A DNA stretch of 64,000 nt from the NCBI GenBank assembly GCA_945905925.1, contig CAMDQN010000018.1:1-64000 (forward strand). Direction: 5' to 3'. The stretch's first letter is position 1; the number at the start of each line of letters is the position of its first letter. Source of the stretch: Singulisphaera sp. GP187 (lineage in GTDB: Bacteria; Planctomycetota; Planctomycetia; Gemmatales; Gemmataceae). Made by a program: the position numbers and the translations under genes. This document shows, in pieces, positions 1 to 7,235 of the stretch. The notes below the pieces were generated by a model that did no database searches, was not told where the DNA came from, and saw only the letters and a program-made list of their open reading frames with translations.

Positions 1-2
1 TC

Positions 3-212
3 GACGACTACAAGCAAGTGTTGCTCGCGGACAAGGATCAGTTGGCGCGTAACCTCGCGCAGAAGCTAATCGTCTACGGCACCGGTGCGGACATCCAGTT
101 CGCGGACCGCGAAGCGGTGGAAGAGCTGGTGGCGAAGTCGCGTGCGAAGAATTACGCCTTCCGCGCGCTGCTGCACGACGTCGTGCAGAGCCGCGTGTTC
201 CTCAACAAGTGA
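3..212 (+). CDS. DUF1585-domain C-terminus of a DUF1592/DUF1588-type secreted protein (partial)
   Basis: Open from the left edge of the window, so only the last 69 residues are visible. They match the C-terminal DUF1585 module of the large planctomycete secreted proteins that carry DUF1587/1592/1588/1585 domains: the segment LARNLAQKLIVYGTGADIQF is followed by a helical tail (RALLHDVVQSRVFLNK) that normally ends the protein. The next gene downstream encodes a DUF1552 protein. DUF1592-type and DUF1552 genes are usual partners in planctomycetes, which supports the call. Molecular function is not established; some relatives carry cytochrome-like domains, but none is visible in this fragment. Confidence 0.85.
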   Translation, partial: DDYKQVLLADKDQLARNLAQKLIVYGTGADIQFADREAVEELVAKSRAKNYAFRALLHDVVQSRVFLNK

Positions 213-216
213 CTTC

Positions 217-317
217 AAAGTAGCAGGCACATGCCGTGTGCCGTCGCTGCACAACTGAAGAACGCGTCGCGCCCCTGAAATGTACAGCAACGGCACACGG
301 CATGTGCCTACTACTTT
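217..317. repeat. 101-bp inverted-repeat element, copy 1 (left of the DUF1552 gene)
   Basis: Two arms of about 27-30 nt face each other. The left arm reads AAAGTAGCAGGCACATGCC and the right arm ends GGCATGTGCCTACTACTTT, separated by about 40 unrelated bases. A second copy with the same ends and the same 101-bp length lies at 1610-1710, on the other side of the DUF1552 gene. A related half-copy is at 19550-19581. The transcript could form a long hairpin. This may be a MITE-like or REP-like dispersed element; no transposase is nearby. Confidence 0.8.
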
Positions 318-329
318 CGAGAGATTACC

Positions 330-1592
330 ATGCCTCTCCATCGCCGTACTTTCTTGCGCGCCGCAGGCGTTGCCATCGGGCTTCCCCTCCTCGACGCGAT
401 GCTTCCCATCGGCCTCGGTGCGGAACAGAAGGCCGCTACGATGCGCGCCAAAAGAATGCTGCTCATCAGTCGGCCGCTCAGCCTCCACACGCCGAACCTG
501 TTCCCAACAAAGGGCGGCAAGGACTACGAAGTCACGCCACTGCTAAAGCCACTGCAAGATCACCGCGACCACTTCACGGTTTTCTCCGGCATGTCGCACC
601 GCGGCTACAGCGCCGGGCACGGTGCCGATGTCGCGCTCTACACCGGCGTTTCACCCGAAGGCATGCGCCCAGGCGACCTTCGCAACACCATCTCGCTCGA
701 CCAAGAGGTCGCGGTGAAGCTCGGCGGCGACACGCGGTTCGCGTCGCTGCAACTCGGTGGCGGCGATATGTCGTGGAACCGCAAAGGCGTGAAACTGCCG
801 TCGGAATCACAAGCGTCGCGCGCCTTCAAGGCCATGTTCATCGACGGCACACCGGCGGAAGTCACCCGCGAGATCGAACGCATCCAAAACGGTCAGAGCA
901 TCCTCGACGGCGTGCGCGATCAGGCGAAGGCGCTCGCCGCGAATCTCGGTCCCGCCGACCGCGAGCGGTTAGACCTGATGCTCACATCGATCCGCGAAGC
1001 CGAACAGCGGCTTCAACAGGATCAGGCGTGGGTGAAGAAGCCAAAGCCCAAAGTGCCCGCGAAGCCGATCACGGACGACCACGTCACCGACGGAAAGATG
1101 CTCGAACGCGAGCGCCAGTGGTACGATCTGGTTCACCTCGCACTCCAAACCGATTCGTCGCGTGTGATCTCGCTGTACCTGTGGTCGCACAACGAACGGA
1201 TCGACCTCCCGGGTCTAACGGTCGCACACCACGACGCCTCGCACCACGGTCAGGACGACGCGAAGTTAAAGCAACTCGCGTTGATCGAAGTAGCCGAAAT
1301 GAAGCTGTTCGCCGACTTCCTCGGCAAAATGAAGGCGACCGACGACGGCGGCACGTCGCTGCTCGACCGCACCGCGATTGTCCACGCGAGCAGCATGGGC
1401 AACGCGTCCGCGCACACGAACGACAACCTGCCGGTGCTACTCGCTGGCGGCGGGTTCAAGCACGCGGGTCACGTCGCGTTCGACCGCAAGAGCAACAAGC
1501 CGATGTCGAACCTGTTCGTGCGGCTGCTGCAACAGATGGGTCTTGAGATGGACAAGTTCGGGAGCAGCACCGGCGTGCTGAGCGAGGTGTAA
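330..1592 (+). CDS. DUF1552 domain-containing secreted protein
   Basis: 420 residues. The N-terminus HRRTFLRAAGVAIGLPLL is a twin-arginine-type signal with a hydrophobic stretch at about residues 8-25, so export by Tat is likely. The body matches DUF1552 throughout: an early SRPLSLHTPNLFP region, a GMSHRGYSAGHGADV segment near residue 90, and a late HNERIDLPGLTVAHHDASHH stretch near residue 285. DUF1552 resembles DUF1501, an alkaline-phosphatase-like fold family, but its activity is unknown. It lies just downstream of the DUF1585 gene end, the usual pairing in planctomycetes. Copies of the same 101-bp inverted repeat sit on both sides (217-317 and 1610-1710), so the gene probably has its own transcript boundaries. 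Confidence 0.92.
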   Translation: MPLHRRTFLRAAGVAIGLPLLDAMLPIGLGAEQKAATMRAKRMLLISRPLSLHTPNLFPTKGGKDYEVTPLLKPLQDHRDHFTVFSGMSHRGYSAGHGADVALYTGVSPEGMRPGDLRNTISLDQEVAVKLGGDTRFASLQLGGGDMSWNRKGVKLPSESQASRAFKAMFIDGTPAEVTREIERIQNGQSILDGVRDQAKALAANLGPADRERLDLMLTSIREAEQRLQQDQAWVKKPKPKVPAKPITDDHVTDGKMLERERQWYDLVHLALQTDSSRVISLYLWSHNERIDLPGLTVAHHDASHHGQDDAKLKQLALIEVAEMKLFADFLGKMKATDDGGTSLLDRTAIVHASSMGNASAHTNDNLPVLLAGGGFKHAGHVAFDRKSNKPMSNLFVRLLQQMGLEMDKFGSSTGVLSEV

Positions 1593-1609
1593 CAGCGTCC
1601 GCGCCGTCC

Positions 1610-1710
1610 AAAGTAGTAGCCACATGCCGTGTGCCGTTGCGACACGATTCAGATACGCAAAGCGCTCTGTAATTGTGGAACGACGGCACATGGCGTGTGC
1701 CTACTACTTT
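1610..1710. repeat. 101-bp inverted-repeat element, copy 2 (right of the DUF1552 gene)
   Basis: Same family and same length as 217-317. It begins AAAGTAGTAGCCACATGCCG and ends GTGTGCCTACTACTTT; the core between the arms differs from copy 1. It lies in the gap between two convergent genes (DUF1552 and the M20 peptidase), so the hairpin could act as a bidirectional terminator. Shared ends with a diverged centre suggest that the ends are under constraint or that the element is mobile. Confidence 0.8.
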
Positions 1711-1714
1711 GAGG

Positions 1715-3118
1715 TCACTTCACGGTCGCGGGCGTGAGCTTGCCGAGATTAGCGAACAGCCCGACCAGCGACGCCATCAGCTTCTTGAAGTCGCCTTCGT
1801 GCAGGCTCTCGTTGGGTGCGTGCGCGTTGCTCGCGGGGTCTTCGATGCCCATGAGCAAGGCGGGCGCGCCGCCAAACAACTCCGAGAGCGGCCCGACGAA
1901 CCCGATCGTGCCGCCGCAGCCGATCGCAACCGGGTCGCGGTCGAAGCCGACTCGCATCGCGGAGAGCGCCGCCTCGAACGCCGGACCGTTCGGGTCGGTC
2001 ATCCACCAGTCAACCGGCGGGCCGGCTGGCGTCACGGTCACCTCGCAGCCCCACGGCGGATTCGCCTTCAGGAACGCGCTGAGTTTCTCCAGCACGTGTT
2101 CCGGCTTCTGGTCCGGCACGATGCGGCAACTCACAATCGCCGACGCCTTCGGCAACACCTGGTTTGAAGCGCCTTTCAGCGAACTCGCCTCTTGCGCGAT
2201 CACCGTGACCGCTGGGCGGCGCCAGCACTGGGCGTACTCGCTGTAACCGGGTTCCATCGCGAACCGCGAGCCGGGAACCATCCCAATCGAGGTGCGGAGC
2301 TTTTCCAGATCAGACGGGAGCTTGTTGAACGCGTTGCGTTCCTTGTCGGTGAGCGGGCGAACTTGCTCGTAGTAGCCCGGAATCGGCAGCGGGCCATTCT
2401 CAGCGTAGAGCCGACCGAGGATCGCGTTCAGCGCGATGGCTGCGTCCGGCAGACTGCCACCGCCCATCCCACTGTGAACCGGCATCTTCGCTGTGGTCAC
2501 GTCCACGCGAACCGCCACGATTCCGCGAAGCGAGTACGTGATGCTCGGAATCCCGACCTCGATGTTCTCCGTGTCGCAAACGACGATCACGTCGGACTTG
2601 AGCCGGTCGCGGTGTGTCTCGAAAAACTTCAGTAAGTTCTTCGAGCCGACTTCTTCTTCGCCTTCGACCAACATCTTGATGTTGACCGGCAGCGAGTTCC
2701 CGGTCTTGCGGTACGCGGCGACCGCGCCGAGTTGTGCCGAAATCGCGGCCTTGTCGTCGGCGGACCCGCGAGCGTAAAGCCGACCGTCGCGCCGCGTGAG
2801 CTTCCACGGGTCGCTAAGCCACTGCTCCACGAAGTTCACCGGTTGCACATCGTGGTGCGCGTACAGGAACACCGTGGGCTTGCCGGGCGCTTCGAGCCAC
2901 TCGCCGTAGGCGTAGGGCAGCGATTGCCCGACGCGAAGGACGTCGACGTTGTGCAACCCCGCCTGCCGCATCTGATCGCAGGTGAGCTTCGCGGTGCGGT
3001 CGATTTCGGGGTTGTGTTCGCCGTCGGTGCTGATGCTCTGGATCGCGACCAAATCGGCCAGCCCGCGAACGATCTCCTCATGATTCTTGTTCAGCCAGTC
3101 GAGTGCGGCGGCTTGCAT
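1715..3118 (-). CDS. M20 family metallo-dipeptidase
   Basis: 467 residues. A zinc-dependent exopeptidase of the M20/CNDP dipeptidase type. Visible features are the first metal site in YAHHDVQPV (about residues 86-94), the second-metal Asp and basic region in ARGSADDKAA (about 135-144), and the catalytic Glu region in VEGEEEVGS. A dimerisation (lid) domain occupies roughly residues 205-360. There is no signal peptide, so it is probably cytoplasmic, cleaving short peptides. The length is normal for the family and the ATG at 3118 is the first reasonable start. It is convergent with the DUF1552 gene. The exact substrate cannot be read from the sequence. Confidence 0.93.
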   Translation of the reverse strand: MQAAALDWLNKNHEEIVRGLADLVAIQSISTDGEHNPEIDRTAKLTCDQMRQAGLHNVDVLRVGQSLPYAYGEWLEAPGKPTVFLYAHHDVQPVNFVEQWLSDPWKLTRRDGRLYARGSADDKAAISAQLGAVAAYRKTGNSLPVNIKMLVEGEEEVGSKNLLKFFETHRDRLKSDVIVVCDTENIEVGIPSITYSLRGIVAVRVDVTTAKMPVHSGMGGGSLPDAAIALNAILGRLYAENGPLPIPGYYEQVRPLTDKERNAFNKLPSDLEKLRTSIGMVPGSRFAMEPGYSEYAQCWRRPAVTVIAQEASSLKGASNQVLPKASAIVSCRIVPDQKPEHVLEKLSAFLKANPPWGCEVTVTPAGPPVDWWMTDPNGPAFEAALSAMRVGFDRDPVAIGCGGTIGFVGPLSELFGGAPALLMGIEDPASNAHAPNESLHEGDFKKLMASLVGLFANLGKLTPATVK

Positions 3119-3175
3119 GGGATGATGCTCCGGTGATGGGGTGCAGTCACTCTACCGGTCGGGTATGCTGAGGGA

Positions 3176-3309
3176 AAGAACCTCTCCCCCAACCCCCTCC
3201 CCTAAGAAGGGAGGGGGAGCCGGAAAAGTAGGGGCGCCGTCAGCAACCGCGAGCGATGGTCTTACTCCCCCTCCCTTCTTAGGGGAGGGGGTTGGGGGGA
3301 GAGGTTCTT
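3176..3309. repeat. C/G-run inverted repeat, copy A (about 44-bp arms)
   Basis: The left arm starts AAGAACCTCTCCCCCAACCC and continues with CCCCTCCCCTAAGAAGGGAG. The right arm is its near-perfect reverse complement, ending GGGGAGAGGTTCTT, with a spacer of about 45 nt. Each arm also contains a smaller C-run/G-run hairpin. Related elements are at 38551-38679, 48988-49126 and, in short form, 34945-34988. It sits between divergently transcribed genes and ends about 20 bp before the start of the next gene, so it could affect transcription or 5' leader folding. The G-runs could also form quadruplexes. Confidence 0.85.
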
Positions 3310-3330
3310 CCTTCACCCACGAGGCACACA

Positions 3331-3891
3331 ATGTCCGCTCCCCCTCCCCCGCTGGCGACCGAACTTGCATTCCGCGCGAAGTTCCTTCGCGTTGCGTGTC
3401 TGGCGAACATCGTGCTGTTCGTGCTGCTCGTCGGCGGCGGAACCGTGCTGCTCACCACCGTGGCGCGTGCAACCGGTGCGAGTACCGCCGCGGCCGATGA
3501 GAAGGACATCCGCGCCGTACTCGACGCGCAAGTGACCGCGTGGAACAAGGGCGATCTCGACGGCTTCATGGCCGGTTACTGGAACGACGAAGGACTGACG
3601 TTCATCTCCGGCGGCGAGATCACATCGGGCTGGAAGAAGACGAAGGAGCGTTACGAAAAACGGTACAAGGCCGACGGCAAGGAGATGGGCAAGCTCACGT
3701 TCAGCGAGCTGCACGTCGAGACGTTCAGCCCGAACGCCGCGATGATGCGCGGCAAGTTCGCGTTGACGTTCGAGAAGGAGAAGGACGAGAAAAAGAAGAC
3801 GGCGGGCGGGCGCTTCACGCTGATTCTGCGGAAGATGCCCGACGGCTGGAAGCTCGTCCACGACCACACGTCCGCGGAAGAGAAGAAGTGA
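3331..3891 (+). CDS. Membrane-anchored NTF2-like (DUF4440/SnoaL-type) protein
   Basis: 186 residues from the ATG at 3331, chosen because sequence further upstream lies inside the inverted repeat. An N-terminal transmembrane segment (about residues 18-45, LRVACLANIVLFVLLVGGG) is followed by a single NTF2-like cone domain. It shows DIRAVLDAQVTAWNKGDLDG near residue 65, FMAGYWNDEGLTFISGGE after it, and a final strand GWKLVHDHTS. This is the pattern of DUF4440/YybH-type proteins with an exposed domain outside the membrane. The family includes small-molecule binders, isomerases and scaffold proteins, so no reaction can be assigned. It appears monocistronic. Confidence 0.85.
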   Translation: MSAPPPPLATELAFRAKFLRVACLANIVLFVLLVGGGTVLLTTVARATGASTAAADEKDIRAVLDAQVTAWNKGDLDGFMAGYWNDEGLTFISGGEITSGWKKTKERYEKRYKADGKEMGKLTFSELHVETFSPNAAMMRGKFALTFEKEKDEKKKTAGGRFTLILRKMPDGWKLVHDHTSAEEKK

Positions 3892-4088
3892 GTGGTAGTC
3901 AGAGTGAAAATAGGTCGGGCCGGTAAACCTTCGGGGACGCTGCCAACCCCTCGGCTCACCATCTCCGATGCGCGCCACTTCGCAGTTATTATTGCCGCGC
4001 TCAGGAACTTTTTCCTTGCGGTCACGACCGCGGTGTGTTTTGTAGGGTGAGCCTGCGCAAAGCCTTGACCCGCCCTACAAGAGAACCC

Positions 4089-4970
4089 ATGAACACACTC
4101 TCCCGCCGTTCGTTTCTCGCTGCTGGCGCTGTCGCGGTCACGGGGGGTTTCTCTCCCCCAATCGCCAAAGCCGCTGACGAAGCCGCGAAGTTCAAACTCG
4201 GCACCGTCACCTACAACGTGCCGATGAACTGGGATCTGCCCACACTTCTCAAGGTGTGCAAGCAAACGGGAATCGCGGCCGTCGAGTGCCGTACCACACA
4301 CAAACACGGCGTCGAACGCACCCTCACCGCGGACCAGCGCAAGGACGTGAAGAAGCAGTTCGCGGACGCCGGCATCGTGTTCTGGGGCTGCGGCAGCGTG
4401 TGCGAGTTCCAGTCTACCGACGCGGCCGTCGTGAAGAAGAACGTCGAGGACTGCAAGGAGTTCGTGAAGCTCGTTCACGACCTCGGCGGCACCGGCGTGA
4501 AGGTACGACCCAACGGAATGCCGAAAGCCGCCGACGAGCAGAAAACCTTCGAGCAGATCGGCAAGGCGCTCCAGGAGTGCGGCAAAGCGGCCGACGCCGC
4601 CGGTGTCGAAATCTGCGTCGAAGTTCACGGGGCGATCACGCAGATCCCCAAGAACATGAAGACCATCATGGAGGCGTGCGGCCACAAGAGCGTCGGCGTG
4701 ACGTGGAACTCGAATCCCACCGATGTGGAGAACAAGTCGGTCGCGGCGAACTTCGCGCTGCTCAAACCGTGGATCCGGTCGTGCCACATCAACGACTTAA
4801 CTAACGACGCAAAGGGCACGTACCCATACCGCGAACTGTTCAAGCTCCTTCGCGGCATCGGCTACGACCGCTACACCATGTGCGAGGTCGGGAAGTCCTA
4901 CGACGTGGCCGAAGGCACCGAGTTCTTCAAGGGCTACAAGAAGTTGTGGGATGAGCTGACTCGGGCATGA
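4089..4970 (+). CDS. Tat-exported sugar phosphate isomerase/epimerase-like TIM barrel protein
   Basis: 293 residues from the ATG at 4089. This start is preferred over upstream in-frame codons because it begins directly with a Tat signal (NTLSRRSFLAAGAVAVTGGF). The rest is a xylose-isomerase-like TIM barrel (AP endonuclease 2 superfamily): FKLGTVTYNVPMNWDLPTLL at the first strand, then IAAVECRTTHKHGVE, VEICVEVHGAITQIP and a late HINDLTNDAKGTYPYRELF segment that corresponds to the metal-site region. Such exported paralogues are abundant in planctomycetes and probably act on sugars or polyols in the periplasm. The substrate is unknown. Confidence 0.88.
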   Translation: MNTLSRRSFLAAGAVAVTGGFSPPIAKAADEAAKFKLGTVTYNVPMNWDLPTLLKVCKQTGIAAVECRTTHKHGVERTLTADQRKDVKKQFADAGIVFWGCGSVCEFQSTDAAVVKKNVEDCKEFVKLVHDLGGTGVKVRPNGMPKAADEQKTFEQIGKALQECGKAADAAGVEICVEVHGAITQIPKNMKTIMEACGHKSVGVTWNSNPTDVENKSVAANFALLKPWIRSCHINDLTNDAKGTYPYRELFKLLRGIGYDRYTMCEVGKSYDVAEGTEFFKGYKKLWDELTRA

Positions 4971-4971
4971 A

Positions 4972-5060
4972 GTCGCAAGACTTCGAGTCGCAAGCCCCAA
5001 TTCGAAAACGAAAACAGCAAAGGTCTTCGACTTGGGACTTGCGACTTGAAGACTTGCGAC
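4972..5060. repeat. AAGTC-type intergenic inverted repeat, copy 1
   Basis: It starts two bases after the stop codon of the TIM-barrel gene. The left arm GTCGCAAGACTTCGAGTCGC pairs with a right arm CTTGCGACTTGAAGACTTGC; within each arm the unit AGTCGCAAG recurs, so the element is both an inverted repeat and a short tandem repeat. Relatives with different units are at 45268-45349 and 51995-52069. It lies between convergent genes and could act as a terminator for both. Confidence 0.75.
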
Positions 5061-5066
5061 CTCTCG

Positions 5067-5831
5067 TCACCACTTCGCCTCGTCGTCGAACGCGCCCCAC
5101 TTGGGTGCATCGGGGACGGCGCTCAACTTCGCGGCGCGGGCCTTCAACACCGCGTCCGCGAGTTCCAGATCGTCCTTCGTCGTAATCTTGAAGTTCACCG
5201 GCGCACCGGGCACCACCACAACCGAGTGCCCGAGCGCTTCGATCAGTTGCGCGTCGTCGGTGATTGGAACGCCCAGCGACGCGCGATTCGCGTAAGCCTC
5301 CACGAGCCAGTCACGGCGGAACACCTGCGGCGTCTGCGCCTGCCAAACACCCGCTCGCGGCACCGTGCCCGTGATTCGGTTGCTCTCCGCATCAACCTGC
5401 TTGAGCGTGTCCGCAACCGGCACCGCGAGCATCGCGGCCCCGTGTTCGTCGGCCGCCTGAACTACTGAATCAATCAGCGCGGAAGTGACCAGCGGCCGAA
5501 CCGCGTCGTGGACCGCGACCAGTGGCACGCTATCGGGGATGCGTGCGAGAGCGTTCGCGACCGACTCGAACCGCTCCGCACCTCCGGTTACCACTTCGAC
5601 CTTCTCCGAATGCACGAACGCGATCATGTGCCCGAACCGCGTGCGGAAGTCGTCGCGATCTTCAGCGGCGATCACGAGATAGACTTTGCTCACGTCATGT
5701 CGCGACCAGAAGAGTTCCGCGGTGCGCTGCCACACCGGGCGCCCGTCGAGCGACACGAACGGCTTCTTCTCCATCCCGCCGAACCTCGACGACCGACCGG
5801 CCGCCGGGATGATTACCGCGAACTGTGGCAT
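5067..5831 (-). CDS. ispD: 2-C-methyl-D-erythritol 4-phosphate cytidylyltransferase
   Basis: 254 residues. It transfers CMP from CTP to MEP in the third step of the non-mevalonate isoprenoid pathway. The CTP-binding loop is present near the N-terminus (VIIPAAGRSSRFGG, residues 6-19, then KKPF), followed by VTGGAERFESVANAL, VAVHDAVRPLV with the conserved Asp/Arg pair, and the C-terminal TDDAQLIEALGHSV and VNFKITTKDDL signatures of IspD. Length and motifs are normal. ispF is not adjacent. The following minus-strand ORF (the coiled-coil protein) lies upstream by about 20 bp and may be co-transcribed with it. Confidence 0.95.
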   Translation of the reverse strand: MPQFAVIIPAAGRSSRFGGMEKKPFVSLDGRPVWQRTAELFWSRHDVSKVYLVIAAEDRDDFRTRFGHMIAFVHSEKVEVVTGGAERFESVANALARIPDSVPLVAVHDAVRPLVTSALIDSVVQAADEHGAAMLAVPVADTLKQVDAESNRITGTVPRAGVWQAQTPQVFRRDWLVEAYANRASLGVPITDDAQLIEALGHSVVVVPGAPVNFKITTKDDLELADAVLKARAAKLSAVPDAPKWGAFDDEAKW

Positions 5832-5852
5832 GGCGCACCTACGACAAAGAAG

Positions 5853-6176
5853 TCAGGACTCGACTTCTCGTCGTTGTAGCAGTTCCTCCCACTCAGCGAA
5901 CCGCGCGTGCCAGTGCGCGACGACTGCTGCACGTTCGGCCAGTTCGCGATCGACGGACGCGGTCAGTTCATCCGCGGCGCGCAGGCGCGACTCCCAATCT
6001 CGGAGGCGAGCGTCGAGGCGGTCGAGGGCCGGCGGCGGTTCCCCTTCCCCGGCCGACGGCGCGACGGCGCGTTCGTACCGCTCTTCGCGACGGTCGAGGG
6101 CATGCGTCGCGGCCGTCAACGACATTTCCATTCGGTCGAGCGTGTCCTGCCACTGTGAAATCGGGAGCGAGTTCAT
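5853..6176 (-). CDS. Small coiled-coil protein of unknown function
   Basis: 107 residues with no recognised family. The sequence is almost entirely charged heptad-like helix in two segments: about residues 8-40 (QWQDTLDRMEMSLTAATHAL) and 50-105 (LDRLDARLRDWESRLRAADE), separated by a Pro/Gly-rich linker. No signal peptide or membrane segment is seen. Codon use matches the neighbours and the antisense frames make no sense protein, which supports a real gene. It ends 21 bp upstream of ispD on the same strand, so the two may share a transcript. A structural or partner-binding role is only a guess. Confidence 0.65.
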   Translation of the reverse strand: MNSLPISQWQDTLDRMEMSLTAATHALDRREERYERAVAPSAGEGEPPPALDRLDARLRDWESRLRAADELTASVDRELAERAAVVAHWHARFAEWEELLQRREVES

Positions 6177-6405
6177 CCGTCCCCTTCATCGGAGGGCGAG
6201 TGCGCAAACTGGGCGGCTCGTACCCCGGTGTTGTCGCGCTCGCAAGCCGAGTTTCGGGGAGTTTTTTCTTGCGTGTCTCGGAATTGGTCGGTATCCACCC
6301 GCCCTGAGTTGGGGGACTCCTCGCATGGACCTTGACGGGGGTCGAGTGCCGTGCGAGACGAAATGGGGCCGCAGACAACGCTTGCTTCGGCGGGCGCGTG
6401 TGCGT

Positions 6406-6411
6406 AGGAGG
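6406..6411 (+). promoter_or_regulatory. Shine-Dalgarno AGGAGG fixing a GTG start
   Basis: A perfect AGGAGG lies 7 nt before the GTG at 6419. The frame is open further upstream, so this site decides the start: translation begins with MYVACSTLSF, where the TIM-barrel homology begins. Confidence 0.8.
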
Positions 6412-6418
6412 ATATGCC

Positions 6419-7180
6419 GTGTACGTTGCCTGTTCGACGCTAAGTTTCAGCAAGGTGTCGCTGGAGGACGCCCTTCGAACCGTTCGCGAGATGCGGTTCA
6501 CGAAGGCCGATCTCGCGATCCACGACGGCGGCCCGCATCTCACGCCTGCGGAGGTCGCCGCCGATGTCGGCCGCGCCGCCCAACGCCTCAAGGCCGCCAA
6601 CCTGCCACTGGCTGCGATTCACCTCGTCATCGATGCACCCGGCACGGCCGAGGCGCGCGATCAGTTCCGCGCCGTGTGTCGGCTGGCCCGCGTCTCGACT
6701 GTCCCGCTCGTGACGATCCCGGCCGCGCCGCTTGGCAGCGATCTGGATGCCGAAGTGTCGCGTCTCCAGGAGTGGGTGCGGGTCGGGGAATCCGAAGGCA
6801 TGATTCTGTCCGTCGAGACGCACACGGACACAGTGACGGCCGACCCGCTCGGGGCCGCGGAACTGTGCCGTCGCGTGCCGGGTCTGGCGCTCACACTTGA
6901 CCCGAGCCACTACCACGTCGGCCCGCACGCGACGACCGATTACGACAGTCTTTACAAGTTCGTGCGCCACGTAAGGCTGCGCGACACCGGCAAAACGGCC
7001 GACCAGTTCCAGGTGCGTATCGGTCAAGGCGAACTGGAATACGGGAAAGTGATCACGCAGCTCGACCGCTTCCGCTACGACCGGGCGCTGACGGTGGACA
7101 TTCGCGACGTGCCCGACAGCCCATTCCCGGTCGAGCCGGAAGTGCGGAAGCTCAAGTACCTGCTCGAATCGCTCGTGTGA
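6419..7180 (+). CDS. Cytoplasmic sugar phosphate isomerase/epimerase-like TIM barrel protein
   Basis: 253 residues from GTG 6419, chosen for the AGGAGG at 6406-6411. Member of the xylose-isomerase-like TIM barrel (AP endonuclease 2) superfamily. It shows a first strand VACSTLSFSKVSLEDAL, a conserved Glu after a strand (ILSVETHTDTV), the metal-site segment LTLDPSHYHVG near residue 165, and VRHVRLRDTGKTADQFQVRI with the usual late His/Arg pair. No signal peptide is present, unlike the exported paralogue at 4089-4970. Likely a sugar epimerase or isomerase; substrate unknown. It stands alone between divergent and convergent neighbours. Confidence 0.85.
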   Translation: MYVACSTLSFSKVSLEDALRTVREMRFTKADLAIHDGGPHLTPAEVAADVGRAAQRLKAANLPLAAIHLVIDAPGTAEARDQFRAVCRLARVSTVPLVTIPAAPLGSDLDAEVSRLQEWVRVGESEGMILSVETHTDTVTADPLGAAELCRRVPGLALTLDPSHYHVGPHATTDYDSLYKFVRHVRLRDTGKTADQFQVRIGQGELEYGKVITQLDRFRYDRALTVDIRDVPDSPFPVEPEVRKLKYLLESLV

Positions 7181-7235
7181 TCTGCGGAGCAGCGCGTTCG
7201 GGCGCGGAATCTTCCGCGCCCGAACGCGATCGCGG

